A DNA stretch of 64,000 nt from Megaustenia siamemsis (taxonomy: Eukaryota; Mollusca; Gastropoda; Stylommatophora; Ariophantidae): the NCBI GenBank assembly GCA_032433765.1, contig JAVIAB010000092.1:65103666-65167665 (forward strand), given 5' to 3'. Below, one piece after another: positions 22,709 through 34,012 of this stretch. The number at the start of each line of letters is the position of its first letter. The stretch's first letter is position 1. A program made the translations under genes and the position numbers. The notes beneath the pieces are model-generated. The model searched no databases. It was given only the letters and a program-made list of their open reading frames with translations, and was not told the DNA's origin.

Positions 22709-22959
22709 TCCCCCCCCCCCCCCCCCACCCCGTCCCCAACCGATGATGAAGATTGAACGCATCCTTAAATTTAAAACTGGCACATCAGCACAAGACACAT
22801 ACGGTCATGTGTCTCCAGACTACTGAACAAATACTTCAAGACTGTATTGATCATAATAGCCTGAGGAAAATCTATTGGCTCATAGTTACAACACGATAGG
22901 CAAAGCTATACGGGCGTCTGCAATAAATACAAAATGCAGTAACATTATTACAAGGAGAC

Positions 22960-23205
22960 ACACAATAATAATAAATGAATATTATTATAGAGGGAAACTT
23001 ACGAGGCGATAATCAACTAATCATTTCAGAGGAAAAGGTATGTTTACAGTACTCGGAAAAGGACAAATAATCAACAACAGAAAAAAAAAAAAAACGAAGA
23101 ACATGTACTATGCCAAGGAGTACGAGTTCGATCCTGCTTCGGATCATATTTTTTCTTGTTGTTGATTATTTGTCATTTTTTCTGAGTGCTGTAAACATAA
23201 CTCTT
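22960..23205 (-). mobile_element. SINE family C, copy 3, with inverted-repeat structure
   Basis: The left part (AATAATAATAAATGAATATT...) matches family C tails. The piece TTTACAGTACTCGGAAAAGG...AATAATCAACAACAG (23043-23085) recurs inverted at 23155-23203. About 70 bp with a B-box-like GAGTTCGATCCTGC lie between. The result is a foldback with arms of about 45 bp. Confidence 0.65.
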
Positions 23206-23708
23206 CTTTGAAAATTATTACAAACGGCATTGCAAGTACAGACAATATTTCAGGCGAAAGCAAAATAGATAGGCTACAGCTATTGTAAATGTTTCATGCC
23301 GGAATTGCATGTCTTGATCTTGTTGTTGAGGGGACTCGTTTTCTCTTAATACACTCTCTGTTATTTGCGATTTCTTTGCTCAATTACCCTCAATTTTGTG
23401 ATGGAGAGGGGAAGCTGTTTTGGAAATTAAAGAGAGATGCACTTTTCATTGAGAGTAATGCAAGTTAAAAAGACGTCATATTATACAAAATAATATATTA
23501 GTATTAATTAATAACTACCTTTCTGGGTAATACGAGTTGCTAGGGTTAATTAAGGATTTGCGTTGATAATTCTCATCCTTTTTTGTTATATTTCTTCAAA
23601 TTTAATTTGCACTTACTCTTCTAGTAATTTCAATTTGTATGTATATAAACGATATGATAAAACATGTCAGTTTTTGATTTTGCAAATCTGTCATTATAAT
23701 TGTGTATA
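23206..23708. other. Non-coding AT-rich DNA
   Basis: Nothing recognised. Confidence 0.5.
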
Positions 23709-24040
23709 TGTCACTGAATTATTTATATTTAGCTGGTTATAGTTATAAATATAAAACATTGATGCTGTAATTTATAAATTGTATTGAGCTGATTATCGTT
23801 ATAAATATAAAACATTGATGCTGTAATTTATAAATTGTATTGAGCTGATTATCGTTATAAATATAAAACATTGATGCTGTAATTTATAAATTGTATTGAG
23901 CTGATTATCGTTATAAATATAAAACATTGATGCTGTAATTTATAAATTGTATTGAGCTGGTTATCGTTATAAATATAAAACATTGATGCTGTAAGTTATA
24001 AAATACATTGAGCTGGTTATTGACACAAATGTAATAATTT
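23709..24040. repeat. 56-bp tandem repeat, about 5-6 copies
   Basis: Unit begins GATGCTGTAATTTATAAATT and includes GAGCTGATTATCGTTATAAA. Central copies are identical and the outer ones diverge, as expected for unequal exchange in the middle of an array. Very AT-rich. Confidence 0.95.
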
Positions 24041-24469
24041 GATTCAGTAAGTTATACATTATATCAACCTGTTTATCGTTACTCAAAGTGAATTTAGGCA
24101 TAATCAAGAAAGTTACAGTTTATATTTTCTCTTTCTCCTTATTCTTAGTATCAAGCACTTCAGTATGTTGGTGCAGTATTGGTCTTCAACACATCTCTCT
24201 TGATTTGTCGACATTTTATAGATTTTTGTTTTCGCACATTTACTGACGAGCACACTATTCCTACTGGTTATCACTGTAGGATATGTCTAGAAGTCTAGAA
24301 GTGTTATACTACCTTGTTCTGCTTTTGGGGACATGTGTAGGAATCGCGAGAGCTTTGTAGTTTAATAGAGGGAATGTCGGCAACTAATAACGTAACAAGA
24401 AAATTACATTCGTGGCTGGCACGAGCAGAATGTAACTTCTGATTGTAGTTACTAGAAACGCATAAACTT

Positions 24470-24856
24470 GTATAGTGTATGTGTATGATGTATGATGTAT
24501 GGTGTATATGTATGATGTATGTGTATGATGTATGGTGTATGTGTATGATGTATGGTGTATGTGTATGATGTATGATGTATGTGTATGATGTATGGTGTAT
24601 GTGTATGATGTATGGTGTATGTGTATGATGTATGGTGTATGTGTATGATGTATGGTGTATGATGTATGGTGTATGTGTATGATGTATGGTGTATGTGTAT
24701 GATGTATGTTGTATGTGTATGATGTATGGTGTATGATGTATGGTGTATGTGTATGCGTATGATGTATGGTGCATGTGTATGATGTATGATGTATGGTGTA
24801 TGTGTATGATGTATGGTGTATGTGTATGATGTATGGTGTATGATGTATGGTGTATG
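24470..24856. repeat. TGTATG-type tandem repeat
   Basis: Mixtures of GTATGATGTATG and GTGTATGTGTATG units over nearly 400 bp. Long minus-strand open frames (up to 196 codons, THHTSYI-like) are by-products. Confidence 0.96.
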
Positions 24857-24860
24857 TCAA

Positions 24861-25010
24861 ACCTACACTCGTCTAGAAGAGGTTCAGCATCCATGAACTA
24901 TCTAGTTTACTGTCATGTCTATTCTGTTAATAAATATTCCGATATTTAACATTTCAACCAGAACAATTTTCTGCAGAACAATTGCTGGCTAACGTGAAAA
25001 TAAATTTCTC

Positions 25011-25066
<56 letters not shown>

Positions 25067-26610
25067 TTTCTATTCCTATCGCTTACCTTTCATGGCATGA
25101 CGTTATATTTACGAGTGATTCCCTGATCACCTCTTTATGTTATCAGTCAATTGTAGTCTTTATCTACATCTATCTCTTTTGCCCTGTTTGTTTCCGGCTG
25201 CTAGCAATATTTCCTAATCTGTTAAATATATTGAATTGTCTTATTTTAATTGTGTTTAACAATTCATTCTTTCTTGTCTACAGCACTAGTACTCATTACC
25301 CATTCTGTCTCTGTCAATCCAAATATTTTCATTATTTGACAACTTCACGTGTCTCTGGCGTCATTTCCCCCCCCCCCCCCCATATTATCTTAGTTCATGC
25401 TCTATGTCCATGTTTCCTCCTGTTATAAACTGTCCTATTATTTTTACAACCGAAACTGCCTTGTAGTTTTGCAATAACCAGAATAATAACAACATAACTC
25501 TGTGTGTTTCTGCCCACCTCATTAAAACAACGAATTCTCTTTTCAGTATGCATTCATTTGAGGTGTTCACAGTTAAAAATGTTCTCAGCGCGACTATACA
25601 GCTTCCTGCTTGCGTGACCAGCTCTTTAAACCAACGGCCGTCACTGTTAAACAACTATTGTACACGGAATTACTTTTTATGACTGCACGCAGGGTTTCTG
25701 GAAGTATTGAGCTCATCAAATACAACCATGGATTGTCTCTCTTCCTTATCTCTTCCTTCCCTAATTCTGAAAATTGTTCCGTTTTATTTGTCTGACCTTG
25801 TTGTCTTGATCTTTGTTCAGTGCTTCTATACATTAGAACAAACCGCCAGAGATTACACTGACTTATCTAAATCTAGTCACATGATGGGAGGTTCTCAGGT
25901 TGTGTGTACAGTAAGGGATGGGTAATCGATGCTTTTGAAGATTGTACATGTTATATGGGAAGTTTATTGTTGATTACATGAAACGCAGTACCTCGATAGA
26001 GACCGAAGTCGTTACAGCAGTTATATATAATTTGATATTATACAATGATGTACCTTGTGCAGCGTCTGGCTGATTCAATTAAGTGATTTTGTTATTTTTT
26101 GCATTGGTGGTTAAATATAAATCCTAGACAGTACAGTCCCTAACGACTGTACTGAATACCATACCTTTATTCTCAGCTACCTTGTAAACTGGTCCCACAA
26201 TTGCAGACATAATATAATGACCTTATGGGTATATTGTGCTCAAATATTGAATGGGAAATAGACAATTGGTTTTGTGGGGCCCTTAATACTAAAATTGTGG
26301 AAGGTTACTCTTGTTTTCTGTTATAGTAATGACTTCATCTTGATGTCTAATACATACATTGATATAATATACGCAAGTTTACAACCTTTTACAGACTGGT
26401 ACTGTTTTAGACAAGTCACATTAACTGAGGAGGTTCCAATATTGATTATGGCTGAAGGAGACATATGATGATTGCAATAATAAATTGTAGAGATACAAGT
26501 TGTAGAGATATGTTATCACTAACGTCAGTAGGCATAGTACTTGACAATGGTAACTTCGTCTAAATGTCCTTACTCTTTGCTTCTGGAATTATTTTTTTAT
26601 TTTCTGGCAG
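24861..26610. other. Non-coding DNA with TC and poly(C) tracts
   Basis: (TC)n at 25013-25063 and a 15-base C run near 25367-25381. No gene supported. Confidence 0.5.
25013..25063. repeat. (TC)n microsatellite
   Basis: About 22 uninterrupted TC units. Confidence 0.97.
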
Positions 26611-26880
26611 CATTATCTTCTTCTTCTTCTTCTTTCCTTCCTCATCTGCCTTTCAGCGTCGAGGGAGATATAATTTGCGGTATTTTGCTCTTCTGTTCGC
26701 CTCTGCTCCTGTTATGTTTCCTAGTGCTTCTAATATTCCATCGACACATCTTTTTCGTGGTTTACCCTTGGGTCTGTTGTTCTCACAACGTTTGCTGAAG
26801 GATCGTTGTGTTGTGTTTTGTTCTTTCTGCCTTGTCACGTGGCCAAAGCTTTTTATCTGTTGTTTCCTTATATATTCTAT

Positions 26881-27500
26881 CATCATCATCATGTGCCATA
26901 CCGGTTGGCGTAAGTGATAATGACCCTCCACAATCTTCTATCTACAGTGCATCGTATCAGTTCTGCTGTTGACTGTTTTCCATGCCATGAAACCAAGCTA
27001 TCCAGTAATGTTCTTTCTTTGTCGTCCGCGATCTCTCTTTCCTTTTATTTTGCCAGTTGTAACCAAGTATTCCAACTTTCCTCTTCTCATGATGTGCCCG
27101 AAAAATGTTGATTGCTTCTTTCTGATGTTTTTTAAGAGCTCCCTTTTTGTGTTGGCCTCTTTGAGAACTTCCTCATTGGTCTTTTTAGCTTTCTAGGGAA
27201 CTTTCAACATTTTTCTGAGAAATCCCATCTCTGTGACCTCCAGTCGTCTTTTCATTTGTTTGTTTACTGTCCATGATTCGCTTCCATAGGTCAGAATTAA
27301 TTCTATATATATAGCACCGATTAAACTCTCTTTCTCACTTCTATTGACATAGATTTGTTGCATAAGATATTTTTCATTTTCTGAAATGCTATTTTGGCCT
27401 GAGCTATTCTGCTTTTTATTTCTGTGGTGCATCTCCCATCTGATGTTATTATTGTTCCCAAGTATTTGAAACGTTGCACTTGTTTATATATGCACTTGTG
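26881..27500 (-). mobile_element. RTE-like LINE (family A), 5'-truncated, nested in family B
   Basis: A 620-bp insertion with a perfect 12-bp TSD, TATATATTCTAT (26869-26880 and 27501-27512). On the minus strand it encodes QRFKYLGTIITSDGRC, EIKSRIAQAKIAFQKMKNIL, GSESWTVNKQMKRRLEVTE and the family A end, and it stops in a (GAT)n tail at the left junction. Breaks in frame occur near 27330 and further on. Confidence 0.93.
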
Positions 27501-27941
27501 TATATATTCTATGGCGGGGGCTATTCCTAGCTTTTTTCTCAGTTCTTCATTTCTGATCTTATCTCTCAGACTGTTTCCTGTCATCATTCGTCTAATACAT
27601 TTCATCTCTGTAGAGGTATTTTTTCTTATTGTTCTTGCATCTGTGGTCCAGGTCTGGCATTGGTAGCACGACGTTGGGATGAAGATTGTATTGTATAGTG
27701 CTCGTTTTGGATCCACAGTTATTTCCTTGTTGGACAATAGTGGCGATAACTGTCCATTGATTTGACAAGCCTTGTTGCATCTTGATTCTGTCTCTGCTGT
27801 TTTAGAATCATCGTTCGTCATTAGACGTCCTAGGTGTTTGAATTCCTCTACTTGTTTTAGTTGTCTGCCTTCTATAGTTATGTTGATGTTCTGTCTATTT
27901 TTGTCGACATTCATGACATGTTTTTTTATGTTGATTTTCAT
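27321..27941 (-). pseudogene. Chimeric open frame joining two LINEs (206 codons)
   Basis: The first ~145 codons are the family B polyprotein, entering just after its YADD/FADD box. The frame then crosses the insertion junction at 27500, where GIAPAIEYI changes to family A sequence QVQRFKYLGTIITSDG. No stop occurs at the join. Neither half has the catalytic box, so no enzyme activity is expected. It is a by-product of nesting and not a selected gene. Confidence 0.85.
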
Positions 27942-28136
27942 GTATTTTGTGCCTGAGATGTTGAGTTTGTTTAAGTGTTCTTGTAGGTCTTCTATTGTTT
28001 CATGTATTAGTGCCTGATCGTCAGCAAATAAAAGCTCGTTGATCTTCTCTGTCTCTGGGCATTATCTGTCGTGAAATTGTGACCTATCTAAACGAAACTT
28101 ATAAATTCAAACTTTTGTATTTGTGTGTCTTTTTAA

Positions 28137-28235
28137 ATTATGCACAAAGCCGATCAAAGTGTAAATCATGTTAAAGAATAAATTATGCACAAAGTCGATC
28201 AAAGTGTAAATCATGTTAAAGAATAAATTATGTAA
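28137..28235. repeat. 45-bp direct repeat, two copies
   Basis: TGCACAAAG(C/T)CGATCAAAGTG followed by TAAATCATGTTAAAGAATAA occurs at 28141 and 28186, with one difference between the copies. Confidence 0.95.
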
Positions 28236-28287
28236 AAACGCATAAAGAAAATCAATATGGACGTAATATCTGAGCGCCATGCATTTA

Positions 28288-28537
28288 GCCTCGGTGGCTG
28301 AGTGGTTACTGTGCTCGCTTCATGGTCAGAAGAGTCCGAGTTCAGTCCCAAAAATTGGCGATTTTTTTCCGTGCGACAAGGTTCTTGAGTTCACCCAGCC
28401 TCTAAAAAATGGGTAAAGTCGGCCTGGTGTGATACTGACAATATCACCTACAAATGCGCCGTAGTCATGAAAAAATATGGCCTCTAACACCAAATATATC
28501 CATACCCATAGCATGGCGAGGAGGTAAACTTTACTTT
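28288..28537 (+). mobile_element. tRNA-derived SINE, family B
   Basis: Head GCCTCGGTGGCTGAGTGGTT with B-box CCGAGTTCAGTCCCAA. The body has CAAGGTTCTTGAGTTCACCC and a 3' part (GGCCTCTAACACCAAATATA, then AACTTTACTTTA) whose tail resembles family A. That suggests the same LINE partner for both (inference). Confidence 0.8.
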
Positions 28538-30110
28538 ATATACTTGTAAATATCAGATAATCGCCACTGAATACTAGAACATAAGTTATGGGAATACAAT
28601 CCTACCAATGCGGAGATTAATAACAAAGCTATGTTTTAATCCCTTAAAAGTTATCTTTTAAGTTACAAAAAAATTATTAGACTGAGATAACTTTTAAGGG
28701 ATGGGTTTAACAAGTTACTGAAACAGTTATCCTTTATTAATTTCACCACTTCGGCTAATCAAATGCGTTCATAAATAAATATGAGCACCCAGGCCTTGAA
28801 AGGTATTATAGAAGGTCTTGTTAGGTACACATAATGTGCCTTTCTCTGTACTTGTATCGACGTTATAAAATGTATCTAAATGATCCCTACAGCGTGTATC
28901 AAATATCCGAGGAATTTATATGGGGCTAGAGAATATTTGCTGAATGTTAAGTGCATTCGCTATAGGTACTGTCAGTTTTTAGTTCACATCCGATAGAAAC
29001 AATGCATAATAAGAAACGTTCAACTAAGTCGATCCCAAATCCATCTGCTTAGCAAGCGACAGGGTTTTAATCTACTCAACCACTGATGATTGTTTGATCA
29101 ACTTTCAAGCCCAACTGTTTTATCGCTACCTCTCTCAAGCTCTTTCTTTGTTCACACACTGGTAATAACTGTGAGACCTCCCTCTTCTGAATACACAAAC
29201 ATAAATGCGCTCACAAACGTCAAGTAACTTTCAAAGAAGAAAACAACCAAACAAAGAGATATAAAAAAAAAACGCCTCCGATTGTGCGTTTGTTTCCACT
29301 TTATTGGAAGTTTTTATGCAGCATTTTCCAGCAATAAACTCACGCAGCTTTACAGAGTCCTAACAGCGAACACAGAAAGCCTGTTGTGAGAGTAATTACG
29401 ATCCAAGTGCAAACTGATGTGTATGAGGATTTATATCCCGCTATGCCGTGTTGCTAATCAGTATAATCCTCCATAAATCACATTAAAATAAAGGCCATGT
29501 GCAGCTCATGCGACTAAGAGTTGTCTCTAGGGGAATATATTGTAGAGAAATAAAGAAAAAAACTACACAGCTGATGTGTTTTATTCTTGTCCACTGGCGT
29601 GTGATGTGCGGAGTTTGCGTAATTGGTACATTATTAACTCATTTAACGGCCCATTCTGAAAGCAATTTACACATCAAGCGCAGCAGCTCAGCTTTTGAAG
29701 TTTCACGCTTGAGCGAATAAGCCCAGCGATTAAAGTCTCCTTTGTGTTGATTTAGCTGATTACCAAAATAATTTGATTTTGCCAATCCACGAACTATGAC
29801 ACACCGTCAGGACGCAAGCTCATTCACAGATTGAGATTAGTTAGAGAGTCATTACAATCAGTGCTGCTGAGCTGCTGCTTGTTTTATCTTAAAGTTTGTT
29901 AACGTTTCTCTAACTTTCGGGGTTAATTTATTACTTAGTGTGTGTGTGTTTGTGTGTGCCTGGCTGTCTCAGCGCGCGCCTGTTATTTGTGCGTGTGCGT
30001 CTCTGTGCGCGCGCGTGTTTGTGTTTGTGTGTGAACATCGTGATTTACAGTGATCCACGATGTGTACGTCTTTCTCTCTAATTCCTCTTAAACTAATGCA
30101 GTATTTTGTA
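28538..30110. other. Non-coding DNA with a hairpin and a GT/GC-rich patch
   Basis: A perfect 16-bp inverted repeat (CCCTTAAAAGTTATCT at 28641-28656 and its complement at 28685-28700) and a GT/GCGC-rich patch at 29938-30035. No gene supported. Confidence 0.5.
28641..28700. repeat. Hairpin with 16-bp arms
   Basis: The arms are perfect, with a 28-bp AT-rich loop. It could be a remnant of a tiny MITE, but I see no TSD. Confidence 0.7.
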
Positions 30111-30112
30111 GT

Positions 30113-31545
30113 ACCGAGTTTGCTTTAGAAATATTAGCAGCAGCAGGAGAAACAGGAGTTACATGGCTGCCTAGAATATTCAATGCAGCATGGCACCAAC
30201 AAAAAGCCCCAGCAGGCTGGCAACAGGAAATTATCGTACCAATATGGGGAAAGAAAGGTAGCAAGAAAGATTTCAATCTTTATAGAGGTATATCGCTTCT
30301 CAGCCAAGCAGGAAAGTTATACGCCAACATTGTGAAAAAAGGCTGAGACCAATAACAGAACTGCAGTTAAACGAATCTCAAATGTGGTTCCGAAAAAAAA
30401 ACAGAGGATATACTGACACTCTAATCACTTTAAAATAGCTAGCAGCAAAGACGACAGAACACAATCAAAATTTGTACATAGCTTTCATTTAAATTGTGGA
30501 AACAGAGAACAACTGTGGGAGATACTAACAACATACGGAGTAAGCCAACATCTAACCAACCTAATTAACAGTCTATACATCAACAGCATTTACAAGTAAG
30601 AACAACAGCAGGTTACACAGGCCTTTCGAAGTTAGATAATGTGTAAGGCAGGTGTATGTACTATCCCCCCCTGCTATTTATTACATACATTGACTATATA
30701 TACAAGTTAGCCAATCCATCAGAGACAGATGCGATAAACGAACTTCTATTTACATACGTTCAGACACTAATAAATGGAAAAAAGAAGACATACAAGAACA
30801 CCTAAATAGACTCAAAAGCACATGTACACAACAAAAGAGAAAAAAATCAACATCAACAAAAGAGAAGTTGTGAATAGCTCAAAAGGGAAACAAACATCAA
30901 CATAACTATAGACGGCAGACAACTAAAACAAGTAGAGGAATTTAAATATATATAAAGTCTTGTGACAAACGACATTTCTCAAACAGCAGCAAAAGAATCA
31001 AGATGCAACAAAGCTTATAAAATCATTGGCCAGGTATCATCACTATTGTCCAACAAGGAAATAACTCTAGAGACAAAACGGGCACTCCACAACACAATCT
31101 TCTTCCCAACGTTGTGCTATCAACCCAGTCCTGGACGCTAGATGCAAGAGCAATATGAAAAAATAAAACGAATACGGAGATGAAATGTATTAGACGAATG
31201 ACAGGAAACAGTCTGAGAGATAAGATCAGATATGAAGAACTGTGAAAAAGTTATGAATAACCCCTGCCATAGAATATATAAAGAAACAACAGATAAAACG
31301 GTTTGGCCACGTGACAAGTCAGAAAGATAAAAACACAATGAGCCTTCAATAAACGTTGCAAAAACACCAGACCCAAGGGCCGACTGCGAAAAAAGATGGT
31401 TGAGATGTATATTAGAATTACTAGAAAACAACAGCAGGGGAGGTGAGCAGAATAGCAAAAGACCGCAAATTATATCTCCCCTCGACGCTGAAAGGCACAC
31501 GAGGAAGGAAAGAAGAAGAAGAGGAGGAGGAAGAGGAAGAATTTG
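30113..31545 (+). mobile_element. LINE (family B), decayed copy
   Basis: Plus-strand polymerase remnant in several frames. It shows ILAAAGETGVTWLPRIFNAA, QEIIVPIWGKKGSKKDF and LYRGISLLSQAGKLYANI (RT blocks 1-3), later the thumb and C-terminal region, then the 3' UTR with CCCCTCGACGCTGAAAGG and a (GAA/GGA)n tail at 31508-31541. The catalytic FADD region is damaged. Numerous stops and frameshifts make it the oldest-looking family B copy here. Confidence 0.88.
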
Positions 31546-31965
31546 ATTTCCCTCTTCGGTCCTACTCTATGCTATCCATGGAAACAATTTCGTTGCCGTG
31601 AGAAATTCTTCATATCCGCTCCACCACTTGTAGAATGCACCAAAGTATGCATCGGTAAATTCCGCTGACATGATCGCTCCGTGCACGTCATGCTCGACTG
31701 CACAAGCGACGATTCCATACCTCCATAATCGCCTCTAATGAAAAGTAACAGTGACTCTATTTTTCTCATCCACCCCCCCCCCCCCCCATTTTGTCCTCAC
31801 TATAGGGGCCCGGTAACCACACGGGGAGGTCCAACTCGTTTGACCAGACTTGATAGGTAATTGGGGATTTTGGAATTTGGGGATTTGGGGATTTGATGGC
31901 AGAGCTGCACATTCGTACACTAAATCTTTCATTTGTCTTTACAGTTTAAGTTGTGAAATGTTATA
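31546..31965. other. Unassigned DNA with a poly(C) run
   Basis: A C run at 31771-31788 and a small GGGGATTTGG(G/A)ATTT repeat at 31862-31895. No gene supported. Confidence 0.5.
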
Positions 31966-31980
31966 AAGGGGGGGGGGGGG

Positions 31981-32433
31981 AGAATGTCAGATGTTGTAGA
32001 GTACTTACTGTTATAGGGGAGGAGAATGTCAGATGTTGTAGAGTACTTCCTGTTATAGTGGAGGAGAATGTCAGATGTTGTAGAGTACTTCCTGTTATAG
32101 GGGAGGAGAATGTCAGATGTTGTAGAGTACTTCCTGTTATAGGGGAGGAGAATGTCAGATGTTGTAGAGTACTTCCTGTTATAGGGGAGGAGAATGTCAG
32201 ATGTTGTAGAGTACTTCCTGTTATAGGGGAGGAGAATGTCAGATGTTGTAGAGTACTTCCTGTTATAGGGGAGAAGAATGTCAGATGTTGTAGAGTACTT
32301 CCTGTTATAGGGGAGGAGAATGTCAGATGTTGTAGAGTACTTCCTGTTATAGGGGAAGAGAATGTCAGATGTTGTAGAGTACTTCCTGTTATAGGGGAAG
32401 AGAATGTCAGATGTTGTAGAGTACTTTCTGTTA
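31981..32433. repeat. 42-bp minisatellite, 11 copies
   Basis: Unit GAATGTCAGATGTTGTAGAG plus TACTTCCTGTTATAGGGGAG and two bases. Copies differ by one to three substitutions. Because 42 is a multiple of three and the unit lacks stops in three frames, it produces open frames of 164 (plus), 173 and 189 (minus) codons. A G run (31969-31980) precedes it. Confidence 0.97.
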
Positions 32434-32459
32434 CAACACTGCATTGACATGGTAGAGAT

Positions 32460-32479
32460 TTCTTTCTTTCTTTCTTTCT

Positions 32480-32511
<32 letters not shown>

Positions 32512-32527
32512 TCGTTCGTTCTTTCTT
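32460..32527. repeat. (TTTC)n microsatellite
   Basis: TTTC repeats with one CTTCT interruption and TTCG variants at the right end. Confidence 0.96.
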
Positions 32528-33020
32528 CACTTTCTTTTGTATCCGTTCTGTCGGAAGAAAGACAAAGTTCTGTTTCTTGCCCTTTGGGTGGCTTCAGTCA
32601 TTGCCATTTAATGCTGTTGTAGTGTTTCTTTAATGTAATCTGTCCATCTGACCCTGGGACTGCCTCATACTCTTCTTTCTTTTCCTCTTTTAATATATAC
32701 TTTGTATGGTAATGAATCAAACGGCATTAGGGAAGTGTTTAATTTTGATAATCTCAATTAGTTTCATTAGTGGCTGGCTGTTCATTGTTATGTCCCGAAG
32801 ATATTGTCGATCGGTGATGTCGAATATTGTTTCGTGCCGTCTTTTATTTGATAATGTTGTATTCCATTACATTTGTTGTATTACCTTATATTTATTTATA
32901 TTTTTCTTTTGGTCAGGAATACAATTTTGCTAGCCCGTGTCTGTACGTGACAGAAGTGATGCTTTCTATTCACATGACTTCAGATTTTTCACGTACTTTT
33001 AAGCCGGATCATATACTGTT
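32528..33020. other. Non-coding DNA
   Basis: Nothing recognised. Confidence 0.5.
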
Positions 33021-33022
33021 GT

Positions 33023-33530
33023 AGATGTTTAGTAGTAAATAATTAGAGTGCATTCCCATGAGTAAGTAAAGTAAAGTACCCCCGTCACGCCAAGTGGCGT
33101 GTAGGGAATATGGTGTTAGTGACCCTATATTTCACAGATCTCCAGCACATGATTTTTGGGGTAATGTGGTCAGTATTACGCCCGTGCTGCTTTACTTTCC
33201 CAGAAAAAAGTCCGGTACCCATTTAAGGCTGGGTGAACCCGGAAGTCGTGGGTTGGGATCGAACCCTACCCCTTGTCCATTGTAGTCCAGTTCACTAACC
33301 ACTGAGCTATCGCGGCTCCCATTCTCATGAGTTGTAGTAAATAATTAGACTTCATTCTCATGAGTAGTAGTAAATAATTAGACTTCATTCTCATGAGTAG
33401 TAGTAAATAATTAGACTTCATTCTCATGAGTTATAGTAAATAATTAGACTTCATTCTCATGAGTAGTAGTAAATAATTAGACTTCATTCTCATGAGTAGT
33501 GGTAAATAATTAGACAGTATAATCATGAGT
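33023..33530. repeat. 33-bp minisatellite interrupted by SINE insertions
   Basis: Unit GTAGTAAATAATTAGACTTC followed by ATTCTCATGAGTA. About seven units lie at 33320-33530, one partial unit at 33030-33062 left of a SINE, and another at 34013-34045 right of the next SINE. The array is thus cut into three by two family A SINEs. Confidence 0.9.
33063..33319 (-). mobile_element. tRNA-derived SINE, family A, copy 7
   Basis: Full-length minus-strand copy inserted in the 33-bp minisatellite. The 12-bp TSD CATTC(C/T)CATGAG lies at 33051-33062 and 33320-33331. Confidence 0.93.
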
Positions 33531-34012
33531 AAAGTAAAGTAAAGAGCCCATTCACGCCAAGTGGCGTATAGGGAATATGATGTTAGTGACCACACAGAAA
33601 AATAGTAGGAACAAAACCCTGCCAAGAATATATAGAACAATGCATGGAAAAAGACCAAGAGGAAGGCCCAGAAGAAGATGGGTAGATGCAGTGACAGAGA
33701 CATGTAACAACAAAGGGAAATCACTGATTCAGACAATTCGAGCAGCACAAGAACGACAAATGATATAAACCACGACACCTTTTAGGTATCAGTGAAGGAG
33801 AAAAGGAGAAGAAGACCATACATTTTACAGACCTTCAGCACATGATTTTTGGGGTAATGCGGTCGGTATTACGCCCGTGCCGCTTTACTTTCCCAGAAAA
33901 AAAAACCGGTACCCATTTAAGGCTCGGTGAACTCGGAAGCCGTCGGTTGGGATCGAATCCTACCTCTTGTCCTTTGCAGTCCAGTTCACTAACCACTGAG
34001 CTATCGCGGCTC
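33530..34012 (-). mobile_element. tRNA-derived SINE, family A, copy 8, split by a LINE fragment
   Basis: The tail half is at 33530-33595 and the head half at 33814-34012, on the minus strand. Both halves align with the other copies once the insert at 33596-33813 is removed. The flanks TCATGAGT (left) and TCGTGAGT (right) are the same minisatellite site used by copy 7. Confidence 0.92.
33596..33813 (+). mobile_element. LINE (family C) 3' fragment inside a SINE
   Basis: It encodes HGKRPRGRPRRRWVDAVTE and SLIQTIRAAQERQMI, nearly identical to the C-terminus of the LINE at 50.62-52.58 kb, followed by the same 3' UTR (ACGACACCTTTTAGGTATCA) and a GA-rich tail. The flanking GACCACAC (33588-33595) and GACCATAC (33814-33821) are an 8-bp TSD with one mismatch. 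Confidence 0.92.

Larger units (their letters stand above)
26612..28060 (-). mobile_element. LINE (family B), 5'-truncated host of a nested LINE
   Basis: Minus-strand non-LTR retrotransposon starting just before the RT catalytic box INELLFADDQALIHE (near 28040-28000). It continues through RQLKQVEEFKHLGRLMTND, ALYNTIFIPTSCYQ and NSLRDKIRNEELRKKLGIAP. It is then split by the insertion at 26881-27500, and resumes with EYIRKQQIKSFGHVTRQKE to GILEALGNITGAEANRRA and a (GAA)n tail at 26620-26640. Apart from the insertion, the frame from 27941 to 27512 is open, so this copy is fairly young. Confidence 0.92.

Noticed and set aside
24304..24894. 196- and 158-codon minus-strand frames (THHTSYI repeats)
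   Set aside because: They are translations of the TGTATG repeat with no coding signature outside it.
33043..33285. Small open frames with FYRPSAHDF and PEKKSGTHLRLGE, found many times
   Set aside because: They are translations of SINE family A; the peptide similarity between loci is the SINE repeating itself.
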